A program made the position numbers and the translations under genes. A stretch of 43,741 nucleotides of DNA, taken from Acholeplasmataceae bacterium UBA2284. Lineage in GTDB: Bacteria > Bacillota_I > Bacilli_A > Acholeplasmatales > Acholeplasmataceae. Location: NCBI GenBank assembly GCA_002345705.1, contig DDWO01000005.1:197983-241723 (forward strand), read 5' to 3'. Positions 1 through 8,991 of the stretch are shown piece after piece (the stretch's first letter is position 1; the number at the start of each line of letters is the position of its first letter). The notes beneath the pieces were generated by a model. It saw only the letters and a program-made list of their open reading frames with translations. It did no database searches and was not told the DNA's origin.

Positions 1-984
1 ATGAATGGTGGATTAGATTCATCTATTCATACCAAGGCAGACTTTGAAAGAGTGCTTGGTGGAGAACGACAATTTAAGGCATTAAACAATTATTTAACAA
101 CTGAAAATATGAAGTTATATAATACTGTCGATTTAATGACAGCCTCAAAATATAACCGTTTATTTGATGAATATCGTTATTCTGCAAATCGTATTAAGGG
201 ATCACTCGCACTCAATTTCAATTATCACTATCCAACCAGATTGCCTTATTCAGAAACAAATTATATGCATAGTGGCGATGATTACGTCATCAACCCCCTA
301 TATTATGAAGCACTATATAACAAATTTGATAAGAGCTATGATTATGATAACATCGCATTCTTAAATATGGGAGCTGTTATCGCTGGTAACTATCCAAAAA
401 ATAGTATTTTATACAAGCAGGATGCAATTAGACTACAAAAGTCATTATTTGAACAAGTAGGACAAAATGTCATGCTAACGAGTCCTTTAGGATATGCGAT
501 GCCTTACGCAGACTATATCATAGACCTTCCTACAGAAACTACACTTTACGCAATCCTTGATTATCAAATACCTTTATTACAGCTTGTTTTATCAGGTATT
601 GTGGATTATTCAAGTGATAGCATCAACTTATCATCAGATAGAAGTATTCAATATCAGTTCTTAAAGCTATTAGAAACAGGGTCAAATGTGAAATATACAC
701 TGACCTATGACTCATCACAAGAATTACTAAATACTGAGTATAACTATTATATGACAACACATTATGTAAATTGGTTAACAATGATAGATTCTCAGGTGTC
801 TGAAATGAATCAAATTGGGATACATCAAGGGTATCTTGTTTCCCATGTGAGATTATCCAATAACGTATATGAAGTGACCTATTCAAGTGGGCTACGCATT
901 GTAATCAACTATAATCTATCCAATGTTACAGTTGAAGGACAAGTCGTTTCCGGCATGAACTATCTCATTTTGGAGGGGGTATAA
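1..984 (+). CDS. DUF5696-type protein, C-terminal part (5' end outside window)
   Basis: The reading frame is open from the first base and no ribosome binding site is visible, so this is taken as the C-terminal 327 residues of a longer protein, although base 1 happens to be ATG. The stretch with Asp-Leu-Pro, then a Tyr-Gln-Ile-Pro-Leu-Leu-Gln-Leu-Val-Leu segment, a Leu-Leu-Glu-Thr-Gly segment and a short beta-rich tail (VYEVTYSSGLRIVINYN) resembles DUF5696 proteins, which have a glycoside-hydrolase-like barrel and are often encoded beside sugar ABC transporters. The next gene starts 1 base after its stop, so it belongs to the same operon. A role in handling a carbohydrate delivered to the ABC importer is inferred. 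The exact substrate cannot be read from the sequence. The family call is from memory of its conserved pattern. Confidence 0.6.
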   Translation: MNGGLDSSIHTKADFERVLGGERQFKALNNYLTTENMKLYNTVDLMTASKYNRLFDEYRYSANRIKGSLALNFNYHYPTRLPYSETNYMHSGDDYVINPLYYEALYNKFDKSYDYDNIAFLNMGAVIAGNYPKNSILYKQDAIRLQKSLFEQVGQNVMLTSPLGYAMPYADYIIDLPTETTLYAILDYQIPLLQLVLSGIVDYSSDSINLSSDRSIQYQFLKLLETGSNVKYTLTYDSSQELLNTEYNYYMTTHYVNWLTMIDSQVSEMNQIGIHQGYLVSHVRLSNNVYEVTYSSGLRIVINYNLSNVTVEGQVVSGMNYLILEGV

Positions 985-985
985 T

Positions 986-1933
986 ATGGACGAAAATAAA
1001 GTATTAATGAATCCAGAAGAAATAACCCCAGAAAAAAAGAAGAGAATGATGACCTATAAGTCTGAAAAGCTGATTATGAGTATCGTTTTCTTACTTCCAT
1101 GGTTAATCGGACTTGCATTACTATTCTTAATTCCTATGATTCGCTCATTTAGATATAGCTTCTATAAACTAACACCACAATCTGGGCAAATTTTGGAGGA
1201 ATTCATCGGCTTTGATAATTACTTTTTTGCAATGAATAATCACGTTACAACAACCTCGAGCTTTAAGGTAGAACTTCTAACAACTACATTTGATGTTGCT
1301 ATTAACCTACCTGTGCTACTGATCTTTAGTTTATTTATCGCAGTCATGCTTAATATGAAGTTTAAGGGTCGTGCAATTGTTAGAGCAATCTTCTTTGTTC
1401 CAGTTATTTTAAACTCTGCAGCAGTAGCTACTGCATTAGGCAGTGGAGATGCAATCAATCAAATTCTTGAACAACAAGGTATTGGAACAATCTTTGATTT
1501 AGAGTTCTATCTATTACAAACCGGGCTAGCCCCATTCCTAATTTCCTTTATTACAGGACTCATTGATCGTATTTATGACATTTTAGCACTAGCTGGTGTA
1601 CCAATCCTACTATTCTTAGCAAGTATACAATCAATACCTAAGCATTTATATGAAGCAGCTAAGATTGAAGGAGCTACAGCATATGAAATGTTTTGGTTAA
1701 TTACATTACCTAACGTCACACCTCATATTATTACAGTCACTGTATTCGCATTGGTTGATACATTCTTAACATCTCCAGTTTCAAGAATTATTAGTGATGA
1801 GCTTAATGTTCAGCGTTGGGGATTATCCTCAGCAATGGCATGGATTTATGTAGCAACTATTGTTGTCTTATTATTAATCATTGGTGGTATCGCCAAAATC
1901 TTCAAGATTGGAGAATCCCACTATGAAAACTAA
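986..1933 (+). CDS. Sugar ABC transporter permease, MalF type
   Basis: A 315-residue integral membrane protein with about six hydrophobic segments, the first near residues 30-55. The EAA loop expected of binding-protein-dependent permeases is present as EAAKIEGATAYEMFWLITLP in the C-terminal third; this loop docks on the ATPase subunit. ATG 986 follows a strong GGAGGGGG site. The gene is one base from the upstream stop and overlaps the next permease by 11 bases, so the two are probably translated together and form a heterodimer. Neither a solute-binding protein nor an ATPase gene is visible here; the binding protein may lie upstream of the window and the ATPase may be a shared MsmX-like subunit (inference). 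The context of NamZ, NagZ and MurQ points to amino-sugar or disaccharide import. Confidence 0.88.
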   Translation: MDENKVLMNPEEITPEKKKRMMTYKSEKLIMSIVFLLPWLIGLALLFLIPMIRSFRYSFYKLTPQSGQILEEFIGFDNYFFAMNNHVTTTSSFKVELLTTTFDVAINLPVLLIFSLFIAVMLNMKFKGRAIVRAIFFVPVILNSAAVATALGSGDAINQILEQQGIGTIFDLEFYLLQTGLAPFLISFITGLIDRIYDILALAGVPILLFLASIQSIPKHLYEAAKIEGATAYEMFWLITLPNVTPHIITVTVFALVDTFLTSPVSRIISDELNVQRWGLSSAMAWIYVATIVVLLLIIGGIAKIFKIGESHYEN

Positions 1934-2921
1934 GATTTTAAACTATTTCAAGTCTGAAATTGCTAAGATTACTCATTTCTTTAGTGATCCTAGAGTCAAC
2001 ATGAGAAGAAATAGAAAGATTCAAGCATTCGCTATGGCAGCAGTCAGAACGATTTTACTAGCTGGTTTATGCTTCGTCATTCTATTTCCTACGATTCAAC
2101 AAATCTTGCAAGCACTACGTGCACCTCAGGATGTCAACAACCCAGCGGTTGTTTGGATTCCTGAAACCTGGTCTTTAATGAATATTAAGATTGCTGCACT
2201 AGTACTTGATTATAAGAATGCCTTATTCAATACGATTAAGCTAAGCTTTATCTCCATGGTTCTTCAAATCGCCTCCACTGCTTTGGCAGGATATGCGTTT
2301 TCAAGACTCAAATTTAAGGGAAGTAACGTTTTATTCATTTTAGTTATTCTAACGATTATCGTACCACCTCAAGCCTTATCGCTTGCTCAGTATTTCTATT
2401 TTAGAGAGCTTGGCTTATTAGGTAAGGAAGGATCCATTTATTTAATGAGTGGACTTGGTATGGGTATTCGTTCAGGTATATTTATCTACATCTTTAGAAG
2501 CTTCTTTAGAGGGCTTCCAAAGGAGCTAGAAGAATCAGCAATTATTGATGGAGCAAGTGTATTCCGCACATTTTGGAGCGTTATGCTTCCTAATGCAAGA
2601 GGAGCGATTGTTACTGTCGGGCTATTCGCATTTGTTTGGCAATGGAATGATGCTTACTACGTAAAGATTTTTGAAGTGAGTACAGCAGCCTTCCCATTAT
2701 TAACCATGAGATTATTAAATGCAGCAGAGGGTATGTATGCATCCCTGTTCTATACTGGCGCATTAAACTTAATTGGACAGGATGTTTGGGCAAACCCAGT
2801 ATTCCTAGCGTTAATCTCTAATGTTAGTGCATTATTGATGATGCTACCATTATTAATTATGTATTTATTTGTACAAAAATCATTTGTTGAGTCAATTGAA
2901 AGAACCGGTATTGTTGGATAG
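1923..2921 (+). CDS. Sugar ABC transporter permease, MalG type
   Basis: The start is set at ATG 1923, which overlaps the stop of the preceding permease and follows GGAGAA; an earlier in-frame start at 1881 would overlap the neighbour by more than 50 bases with no good ribosome site. The 332-residue protein has a long polar N-terminus, then about six membrane segments. It carries the MalG-type EAA loop (EESAIIDGASVFRTFWSVMLP). The segment IVPPQALSLAQYFYFRELGLL is typical of the second permease of CUT1-type sugar importers. It is the partner of the 986-1933 permease. Confidence 0.88.
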   Translation: MKTKILNYFKSEIAKITHFFSDPRVNMRRNRKIQAFAMAAVRTILLAGLCFVILFPTIQQILQALRAPQDVNNPAVVWIPETWSLMNIKIAALVLDYKNALFNTIKLSFISMVLQIASTALAGYAFSRLKFKGSNVLFILVILTIIVPPQALSLAQYFYFRELGLLGKEGSIYLMSGLGMGIRSGIFIYIFRSFFRGLPKELEESAIIDGASVFRTFWSVMLPNARGAIVTVGLFAFVWQWNDAYYVKIFEVSTAAFPLLTMRLLNAAEGMYASLFYTGALNLIGQDVWANPVFLALISNVSALLMMLPLLIMYLFVQKSFVESIERTGIVG

Positions 2922-2932
2922 AGGGTGCAAGC

Positions 2933-3574
2933 TTGAAGGTTGAAAGAATGTTAATGCAAAAACTAAATACAATTGCCGATTGGATTATTCGGATCGTTAT
3001 GATTAACATCATCACCATCGTGCTCTTGATTCCTATGATTACGATATATCCTGCTTTATCTGCAGCATATAATCTTTTTAGTGATTATACAAATAAAGAT
3101 GAAGTAAACCTATTTAGTGGCTACTTCGGATATTTTAAAAAGGATTTATGGAAAAAGATTGTTTTAAGCTCAGTATTTTTATTAGTACTTATCGTTGGTT
3201 ACTTCAATGTTACCTACTATCTAAATTACTTAAATAGCAATAATGATATTTTCTATTTGGTTGGATATTATATATCGATTGTTTTACTACTTACAGCCTT
3301 TGTTGTTAACCTATATTCATTTACAGTGGTTAGTGTTTATCCAAAGGCTAAATATAAGGTTATCTATAAGCTATCCTTTTACTTAGCTGGAAAGTTTTTC
3401 CTAAAGACTATCCTTCTAATACTTACAACCGTATTACCATTCTTTATGTTACTTTCACCATTTACAGCAGTTCTATTTGTATTCTCAGGAGTTTCACTAT
3501 CCATTCTTTTGAATGTGTTAATCACAAAACAGGCAGTCATATATTTGAAGGGGTTAGGTGAGAAGAATGTTTAA
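2933..3574 (+). CDS. YesL-like (DUF624) membrane protein
   Basis: A protein of about 213 residues with some five hydrophobic segments. The N-terminal pattern (a short amphipathic start, a membrane segment rich in Ile/Val, then IYPALSAAYNLFSDY) is that of the DUF624/YesL family, which is commonly encoded next to CUT1 sugar transporters and has no proven biochemical role. The start is uncertain: TTG 2933 is 5 bases after GAGGGTG, whereas ATG 2948 follows GAAGG. Either gives essentially the same protein. It lies 11 bases after the MalG-type permease and overlaps namZ by 8 bases, so it is part of the operon. Confidence 0.65.
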   Translation: MKVERMLMQKLNTIADWIIRIVMINIITIVLLIPMITIYPALSAAYNLFSDYTNKDEVNLFSGYFGYFKKDLWKKIVLSSVFLLVLIVGYFNVTYYLNYLNSNNDIFYLVGYYISIVLLLTAFVVNLYSFTVVSVYPKAKYKVIYKLSFYLAGKFFLKTILLILTTVLPFFMLLSPFTAVLFVFSGVSLSILLNVLITKQAVIYLKGLGEKNV

Positions 3575-4709
3575 ATTTGGCATAGAGAATCTTGATAAGC
3601 ATTTAGAGCTATTTAAAAACAAGCGTGTAGGACTAATTACAAATCCAACAGGTGTAACAAAAGACTTTAAGTCAACAATTGATGTACTATCAGAAAAAAC
3701 CAATTTAGTTTCACTATTTTCACCAGAGCATGGTGTCAGAGGTGACCTGCAAGCAGGTGTACATCTAGATACATATGTTGATGAAAAAACGGGCTGTACA
3801 GTATTCTCTTTATACGGAGAAACAAGAAAGCCTACAAAGGAAATGATGGATACAATCGATGTTTTATGCTTTGATATCCAGGATGTTGGAGCACGCTATT
3901 ATACCTATATTTACACCATGGCATACGCAATGATGGCATGCAAGGAAAACGATAAGGAGTTTGTTGTCTTTGATAGACCAAACCCAGTCGGTGGAATTGA
4001 AGTCGAAGGAAATATCTTAGATACTGAGTATCGCTCATTTGTTGGATATTATCCAATCGCGCAGCGCTATGGACTTACCCTTGGTGAACTATCCTTGATG
4101 TATAATAAAGAATTTGAAATTGATTGTAAGCTTCATGTCATCCAAATGAGTGATTGGAAAAGAGGATACCATTTTAAGGATCTAGATCGCTTTTGGGTAT
4201 TACCATCTCCAAACATTCCAACCACAGATTCATTACTTCCTTATTTAACAACCTGTTATTTTGAAGGAACGAATGTCTCTGAAGGAAGAGGGACAGCTAA
4301 GCCATTTCAAACCTTTGGTGCACCATGGATGGATGCAGATCTACTCATTACAGAGTTAAAGAAAAGAAACCTTCCAGGCGTGATGTTTAGAAAAACTTAT
4401 TTCACACCAATGTTTTCAAAGCATAAGGATACTTTATGCCAAGGCGTTGAACTCTTTGTCACAGATAAAGATTTATATAAGCCTGTTTCTACAGGATATA
4501 CCCTTATTTATTTGATTAGAGATTTATTTGAAGACTTTAAAATTTTAGACCCATATCGTCCTGGAGGAAAGCAAATGATTGATTTGTTATCTGGAAATGA
4601 TGATCTAAAGTCTAGGAGATATACATTAGATGAATTATTGCACAAATTAGAACAAGACGCTTTAGCATTTAAAGCAAAGAAAGAGAGGTACCACCTATAT
4701 GAAGTATGA
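3567..4709 (+). CDS. namZ: Exo-beta-N-acetylmuramidase NamZ (DUF1343)
   Basis: A 380-residue protein matching the NamZ/YbbC family (GH171), which removes N-acetylmuramic acid from the non-reducing end of peptidoglycan fragments. Visible family marks are GLITNPTGV near residue 23, SPEHGVRGDLQAG near 51, DIQDVGARYYTY near 103, FDRPNPVGG, and WVLPSPNIPTTDSLL followed by EGTNVSEGRGT near 210-240. ATG 3567 is chosen over GTG 3558 because the AGGTG ribosome site lies 6 bases before it. No signal peptide is present, unlike the secreted Bacillus subtilis enzyme, so it probably acts in the cytoplasm on imported disaccharides. It overlaps nagZ by 11 bases. Confidence 0.9.
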   Translation: MFKFGIENLDKHLELFKNKRVGLITNPTGVTKDFKSTIDVLSEKTNLVSLFSPEHGVRGDLQAGVHLDTYVDEKTGCTVFSLYGETRKPTKEMMDTIDVLCFDIQDVGARYYTYIYTMAYAMMACKENDKEFVVFDRPNPVGGIEVEGNILDTEYRSFVGYYPIAQRYGLTLGELSLMYNKEFEIDCKLHVIQMSDWKRGYHFKDLDRFWVLPSPNIPTTDSLLPYLTTCYFEGTNVSEGRGTAKPFQTFGAPWMDADLLITELKKRNLPGVMFRKTYFTPMFSKHKDTLCQGVELFVTDKDLYKPVSTGYTLIYLIRDLFEDFKILDPYRPGGKQMIDLLSGNDDLKSRRYTLDELLHKLEQDALAFKAKKERYHLYEV

Positions 4710-6270
4710 TATCAATAAACTCAGTCTTGAAGAAAAAATAGGACAACTCTTTATGTTTGGCTTTGATGCTACAGATATTAATGATCATGCATTAAAACTG
4801 ATTAAAGATTATAAGGTCGGAAATGTTATTTTATTCGCAAGAAACGTTAAGACTCCTGAACAAGTATTTAAGCTGAACCAAAATCTACAAAAATTAGCTT
4901 ATAAGGAAATAGGAGTTCCACTACTGATCAGTATTGACCAAGAGGGTGGAATGGTTTCAAGAATTACCAATGGAGCAACATTCTTTCCAGGAGCGATGAC
5001 AATCGCTGCAACAAACGATGTGAATAACGCATACCTAAGTGGAAAATATATGGGACTTGAATTGATCAATCTTGGAGTCAATATGAATTACGCTCCAGTG
5101 CTTGATGTGAATAACAACCCTAAAAATCCAGTGATTGGTGTAAGAAGCTTTTCAGATCAACCAAATATGGTAGCTGAATATGGAACTGCATTTATGGAAG
5201 GGTTACAAGAAAATGTAATCGCGACCGCTAAGCATTTTCCAGGTCACGGAGATACAACCATTGATTCCCATCTAGCATTACCAAGAGTAAGCTATGGCAT
5301 GGATAGACTAAATGAAGTTGAGCTTGTACCATTTAGAAAAGCAATTCAAAATGGTATACAAGCGATTATGAGCTCACATATCGATTTCCCTGCTTTAACA
5401 GAATACGGATTACCAACAACCTTATCAAAGAAATGCATGACCGATTTCTTAAGGGGTGAATTAGGATTTGAGGGATTGATTGTTACAGATGGAATGCAAA
5501 TGAAGGCTATTCAGGATAACTATACAACCGTTAAAGCATCATTGATGGCTATTGAAGCTGGAGCGAATATGGTTTGTATCTGTCACTCTGAAGAGCTTCA
5601 AATGAAGGCAGTTGAATATGTTAAAGAAGCTGTTCTAGCAAACAGAGTTTCAATAGATATTATCAACGAGCGTGTTGCTAGAGTATTGAAGTTTAAGGAA
5701 AATCTAAAAGACATTGATTTAAGCAAATCCTATCAATCGGTAAAGGATATCGTTGAAAATGAAAAGACAAAGGATTTCTCCTATCAGGTGGTTAGAAACG
5801 CATTAACACTGGTCAAGGGTAAACCTTTAGAATTAAAGGATAAGGCATTATTTATTGGAGCGCTACCGATTGCTACATCGATTGCTGATGAATCAGATGG
5901 AGAGCATAGTATCATCAAAAAGATTAAGCAAGAGCTTCCTTCTCTAGAAACGATGACACTTCCAATTCAACCTACAAAAGAAGAAATAGAAAGCATTATA
6001 AAGCAAGCTAAGAAGCATGCACAAGTCATTTTATGTACATATAATGCAAATATCTTCCAGGAACAAATTGAACTAATCAATAGACTAACAGAATTAAATA
6101 TCGAATTGCATGTGATATCGATGCGCAACCCATACGACCTACACTATGCAAAAAATGTAGAAAACTATGTATGTCTTTACGAATACACACCAAACTCATT
6201 AAGAGTCTTACTTGAATATTTAAAGAAAGAGTTAATACCGTCTGGTATTATACCAATAGCCTATGAGTAA
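4699..6270 (+). CDS. nagZ: Beta-N-acetylglucosaminidase NagZ (GH3)
   Basis: A 523-residue glycoside hydrolase family 3 enzyme that releases N-acetylglucosamine from the non-reducing end of muropeptides or disaccharides. The NagZ signature KHFPGHGDTTIDSH is at residues 178-191; its Asp189/His191 pair is the known acid-base dyad of the NagZ subgroup. The nucleophile is predicted as Asp264 in VTDGM. A C-terminal region of about 170 residues follows the barrel, as in the two-domain Bacillus form. There is no signal peptide, so a cytoplasmic site is expected, matching NamZ next door. The gene overlaps namZ by 11 bases and the following kinase gene by 8 bases. Confidence 0.92.
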   Translation: MKYDINKLSLEEKIGQLFMFGFDATDINDHALKLIKDYKVGNVILFARNVKTPEQVFKLNQNLQKLAYKEIGVPLLISIDQEGGMVSRITNGATFFPGAMTIAATNDVNNAYLSGKYMGLELINLGVNMNYAPVLDVNNNPKNPVIGVRSFSDQPNMVAEYGTAFMEGLQENVIATAKHFPGHGDTTIDSHLALPRVSYGMDRLNEVELVPFRKAIQNGIQAIMSSHIDFPALTEYGLPTTLSKKCMTDFLRGELGFEGLIVTDGMQMKAIQDNYTTVKASLMAIEAGANMVCICHSEELQMKAVEYVKEAVLANRVSIDIINERVARVLKFKENLKDIDLSKSYQSVKDIVENEKTKDFSYQVVRNALTLVKGKPLELKDKALFIGALPIATSIADESDGEHSIIKKIKQELPSLETMTLPIQPTKEEIESIIKQAKKHAQVILCTYNANIFQEQIELINRLTELNIELHVISMRNPYDLHYAKNVENYVCLYEYTPNSLRVLLEYLKKELIPSGIIPIAYE

Positions 6271-7180
6271 ATATATCATTGGCATTGATGGAGGAGGAAC
6301 CAAAACTTTAGGGGTTCTATTCGATATCGATGGACATGAACTCAAAAGGGTTGAATTTGGGTTTTCAAATTTCTCAATTGACGAAGATATAGCAAAAGCT
6401 AATGTTGAAAAAACGATTGAAGCACTTGAAAAAGATTTAGAAAAAAATCGAGAACTTTTCATTCAAATGGGAATTGCTGGATATTCAAAGATAAAAAAGA
6501 GTACACAATTTGTGAAATCACTCGAGAAAAAATTTAATGCATTTGTTGATTTAGATTCAGATGCGATTATCGCACTTTACTCGGTTAAGCAAAATAAAAA
6601 TGTTAACGTCATTATGGTAATTGGTGGTACAGGTAGTGTGCTTATGGTCAGTGATGGTGATCAAGCGAGTATGGTTGGAGGCTTTGGACACCTTTTAGGT
6701 GACGAAGGATCCGCTTATCACTTAGCAATCACAGCATTAAAAAAAATAATTGAAGAAAAAGAAAGTAATCAAGAAATGAGTGAGCTATCTAAGCTGATCC
6801 TAAAAGAGATAGAAGCACTTGATTACTTAGATATTAAAAACTTTGTTTATAACAACAACAAAAGTGATATTGCAAGATTAGCTAAATTTATTGCACAATG
6901 TGCATTAAATAATGATCTAGACGCAATCTCATTACTGAAGCAAGAGGGTAGATACTTAGCAAGACAAACGCTAAATGCCTACAAACTAGCCAATAAAAAA
7001 GAAAAGGTAGTTATAGCACTACGTGGCGGATTTTTATTAAACGCTCCGTTTGTTAAAGAAACATTAATAGAAGAATTAAAAATAAGTTTGAAAGATTTTG
7101 AATTAGATATTCATCCGATTGAACCTGTAATTGGAGCATATTATTTGGGGTTTCTAAAACTTTCTAAGAGGTGTCAATGA
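6263..7180 (+). CDS. murK: N-acetylmuramate/N-acetylglucosamine kinase, BadF/BcrA ATPase family
   Basis: A 305-residue ASKHA-fold sugar kinase. The first phosphate loop is IGIDGGGTKT at residues 4-13. GGTGSVLM near 120 and GGFGHLLGDEGSAY near 138 are the remaining nucleotide and sugar sites typical of GlcNAc/MurNAc kinases. Its place between nagZ and murQ supports the MurK role known from Clostridium acetobutylicum: it would phosphorylate the free MurNAc and GlcNAc produced by NamZ and NagZ. Substrate preference cannot be read from the sequence; a plain GlcNAc kinase is the alternative. ATG 6263 overlaps the nagZ stop by 8 bases, and the end overlaps the murQ start. Confidence 0.82.
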   Translation: MSKYIIGIDGGGTKTLGVLFDIDGHELKRVEFGFSNFSIDEDIAKANVEKTIEALEKDLEKNRELFIQMGIAGYSKIKKSTQFVKSLEKKFNAFVDLDSDAIIALYSVKQNKNVNVIMVIGGTGSVLMVSDGDQASMVGGFGHLLGDEGSAYHLAITALKKIIEEKESNQEMSELSKLILKEIEALDYLDIKNFVYNNNKSDIARLAKFIAQCALNNDLDAISLLKQEGRYLARQTLNAYKLANKKEKVVIALRGGFLLNAPFVKETLIEELKISLKDFELDIHPIEPVIGAYYLGFLKLSKRCQ

Positions 7181-8082
7181 TGATAGATATAAGTAAAATC
7201 AGCACAGAAAAAAGAAATGAAAACACAAAGAATATTGATTTAGTGTCTACGACAGAAATATTAAGACTACTCAATAACGAAGACAAAACTGTACCACTTG
7301 CTGTTGAAAAAGCAATTGGTCAAATTGCAATCGTCGTTGATATGGTCACTGAAACCTTCAAAAAGGGTGGAAGATTATTTTATCTAGGTGCTGGAACCAG
7401 TGGAAGACTTGGCGTATTAGACGCTAGCGAATGTCCTCCTACTTTTGGTGTTCCTAATGATATGGTCACGGGTATTATTGCTGGTGGTGATTATGCACTC
7501 AGATATTCTGTTGAAGGTGTCGAGGATTCTCCAAAGCAGGCAAAAGATGATTTAAAGAAGCATCATTTAACGAGTAAGGACTTTGTGATTGGAATTGCAG
7601 CAAGCGGAAGAACACCATATGCAATAGGTGGTGTTGAATATGCAAATGAATTAGGATGCAATACAGGATGTATAACAACAAGCGCTGATTCAGAAATTGC
7701 TAAGCATGCTAAATATCCAATTGAAGCGATTACTGGCGCTGAACCACTTACTGGCTCAACACGCATGAAGTCAGGAACTGCTCAAAAGCTAATCCTTAAT
7801 ATGATAACAACAGCCTCTATGGTAAAAATCGGTAAGGTCTATGAGAACTTAATGATTGATGTCCAAATGTCAAACAACAAACTAGTCTCAAGAGCACAAC
7901 GCATCGTGATGGAAGTTACTGGCGTGACTCAAGAGGTAGCTGAAGAATACTTAAATCGTTATAATTCTGTAAAATATGCGATATTTGGTATTATTTCAAA
8001 GGTTGAAGACCGTAAGAAGATTGAAGAATTACTAGATGAACATAACGGAAATATCCGAGAATCCTTGAAAAAGAATAGATAA
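7180..8082 (+). CDS. murQ: N-acetylmuramic acid 6-phosphate etherase MurQ
   Basis: A 300-residue SIS-domain enzyme that cleaves the lactyl ether of MurNAc-6-phosphate to give GlcNAc-6-phosphate and D-lactate. The family core GAGTSGRLGVLDASECPP is at residues 70-87, with Glu84 equivalent to the catalytic Glu83 of E. coli. The second acidic site is in VEGVEDS (Glu115). EPLTGSTRMKSGTAQK follows, as expected. GAGGTG at 7168-7173 fits ATG 7180 best (6 bases); ATG 7177, which shares ATGA with the kinase stop, is also possible. The length matches the family. The presence of MurQ is the clearest sign that this operon handles muramic acid and not only chitin sugars. Confidence 0.95.
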   Translation: MIDISKISTEKRNENTKNIDLVSTTEILRLLNNEDKTVPLAVEKAIGQIAIVVDMVTETFKKGGRLFYLGAGTSGRLGVLDASECPPTFGVPNDMVTGIIAGGDYALRYSVEGVEDSPKQAKDDLKKHHLTSKDFVIGIAASGRTPYAIGGVEYANELGCNTGCITTSADSEIAKHAKYPIEAITGAEPLTGSTRMKSGTAQKLILNMITTASMVKIGKVYENLMIDVQMSNNKLVSRAQRIVMEVTGVTQEVAEEYLNRYNSVKYAIFGIISKVEDRKKIEELLDEHNGNIRESLKKNR

Positions 8083-8102
8083 AAGGTAGAGATGGAGTTC
8101 GC

Positions 8103-8831
8103 ATGAAAATTATTATATGCAAAGACTACGATGAGGTATCAAAAAAAGCAGCTTCAATCGTTATTAAAGAAATCAACAAGAATCCGGAGCTTAAAATTGG
8201 TCTTGCTACTGGATCCTCTCCAATTGGGCTATATAATAACCTAATTGAAGCGTATCAAAAAAACAAAATTTCATTCAAGGATGTAGTATCCTACAATCTT
8301 GATGAATACATTGGTATTGATAGAAGCCATCCACAAAGCTACTATTCTTTTATGCATGAGCATTTATTTAAGTATATTGACATTCAAGATGAACATATTC
8401 ATATTCCAAACAATGACATTTCTAGATTAGATCATTTAGCAGAAGACTATAATAAAATTTTGCGTGAAAATCAACTAGATGTTCAAATACTAGGCATTGG
8501 AACAAACGGACATATTGGATTTAATGAACCTGGTACACCTCTTGGGAATGAAACTTTTATTGTAACACTTGATGAACAAACCAGAATGGATAACTCGAGA
8601 TTCTTCAATAACAATATTGATGAAGTTCCAAAGTTCGCGATTACCATGGGAATTAAAAATATTATGTATGCTAAAAAAATATTATTAATCGCCTCAGGCA
8701 AAGAAAAAGCCAAAGTGATTCATAAAATGATTAAGGGTAAGGTCTCTAAAAGTTTACCAGCATCCATTCTTCAACTACATCCAGATTGCACAGTTATTAT
8801 TGATGAGAATGCTGCATCTAAATTGAAATAG
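8103..8831 (+). CDS. nagB: Glucosamine-6-phosphate deaminase NagB
   Basis: A 242-residue enzyme converting glucosamine-6-phosphate to fructose-6-phosphate and ammonia, the exit to glycolysis. Family motifs are GLATGSSPIGLY near residue 34, YNLDEYIG with catalytic Asp67, and GIGTNGHIGFNEPG with His137 and Glu142. The length is that of the short, Bacillus-type NagB without the allosteric C-terminal extension of the E. coli enzyme. It is the last gene of the operon, 20 bases after murQ, and is followed at once by an intrinsic terminator. The deacetylase NagA, needed between MurQ and NagB, is not in the window. Confidence 0.95.
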   Translation: MKIIICKDYDEVSKKAASIVIKEINKNPELKIGLATGSSPIGLYNNLIEAYQKNKISFKDVVSYNLDEYIGIDRSHPQSYYSFMHEHLFKYIDIQDEHIHIPNNDISRLDHLAEDYNKILRENQLDVQILGIGTNGHIGFNEPGTPLGNETFIVTLDEQTRMDNSRFFNNNIDEVPKFAITMGIKNIMYAKKILLIASGKEKAKVIHKMIKGKVSKSLPASILQLHPDCTVIIDENAASKLK

Positions 8832-8892
8832 AAAAACACTCCTACATTTGAAAAACCTTCTCGGATGCCATTAGATGTAGGGGTGTTTTTTC
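8832..8892 (+). terminator. Intrinsic terminator after nagB
   Basis: AAAAACACTCCTACAT pairs with ATGTAGGGGTGTTTTT across a loop of about 26 bases, ending in a T run. It starts one base after the nagB stop and closes the amino-sugar operon. Confidence 0.85.
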
Positions 8893-8925
8893 TTTATATA
8901 AATTGTCGTATCCATAGAAAAGCTA

Positions 8926-8934
8926 TGCTATAAT
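8926..8934 (+). promoter_or_regulatory. Extended -10 promoter of the 8992 lipoprotein gene
   Basis: TGCTATAAT gives a consensus -10 (8929-8934) with the extended TG element. The nearest -35-like hexamer, TTGTCG at 8903-8908, is 20 bases away, so the extended -10 probably carries the activity. A start near 8941 would leave a leader of about 50 bases. Confidence 0.5.
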
Positions 8935-8954
8935 TAAGTTAACAAAAACATTTC

Positions 8955-8983
8955 AAGGGGGATATGGTTTCAAGAAGCCATAG
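8955..8983 (+). promoter_or_regulatory. Shine-Dalgarno separated from its start by a hairpin
   Basis: AAGGGGG (8955-8961) is the only good ribosome site, yet the lipoprotein ATG is at 8992. Between them TATGGTTTC (8963-8971) can pair with GAAGCCATA (8974-8982). Folding this hairpin would bring the site to an effective spacing of about 9-10 bases. ATG 8964, inside the hairpin, opens a different frame of about 26 codons that overlaps the gene; its spacing of 2 bases is too short to be convincing. Confidence 0.35.
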
Positions 8984-8991
8984 ACAAAAAT

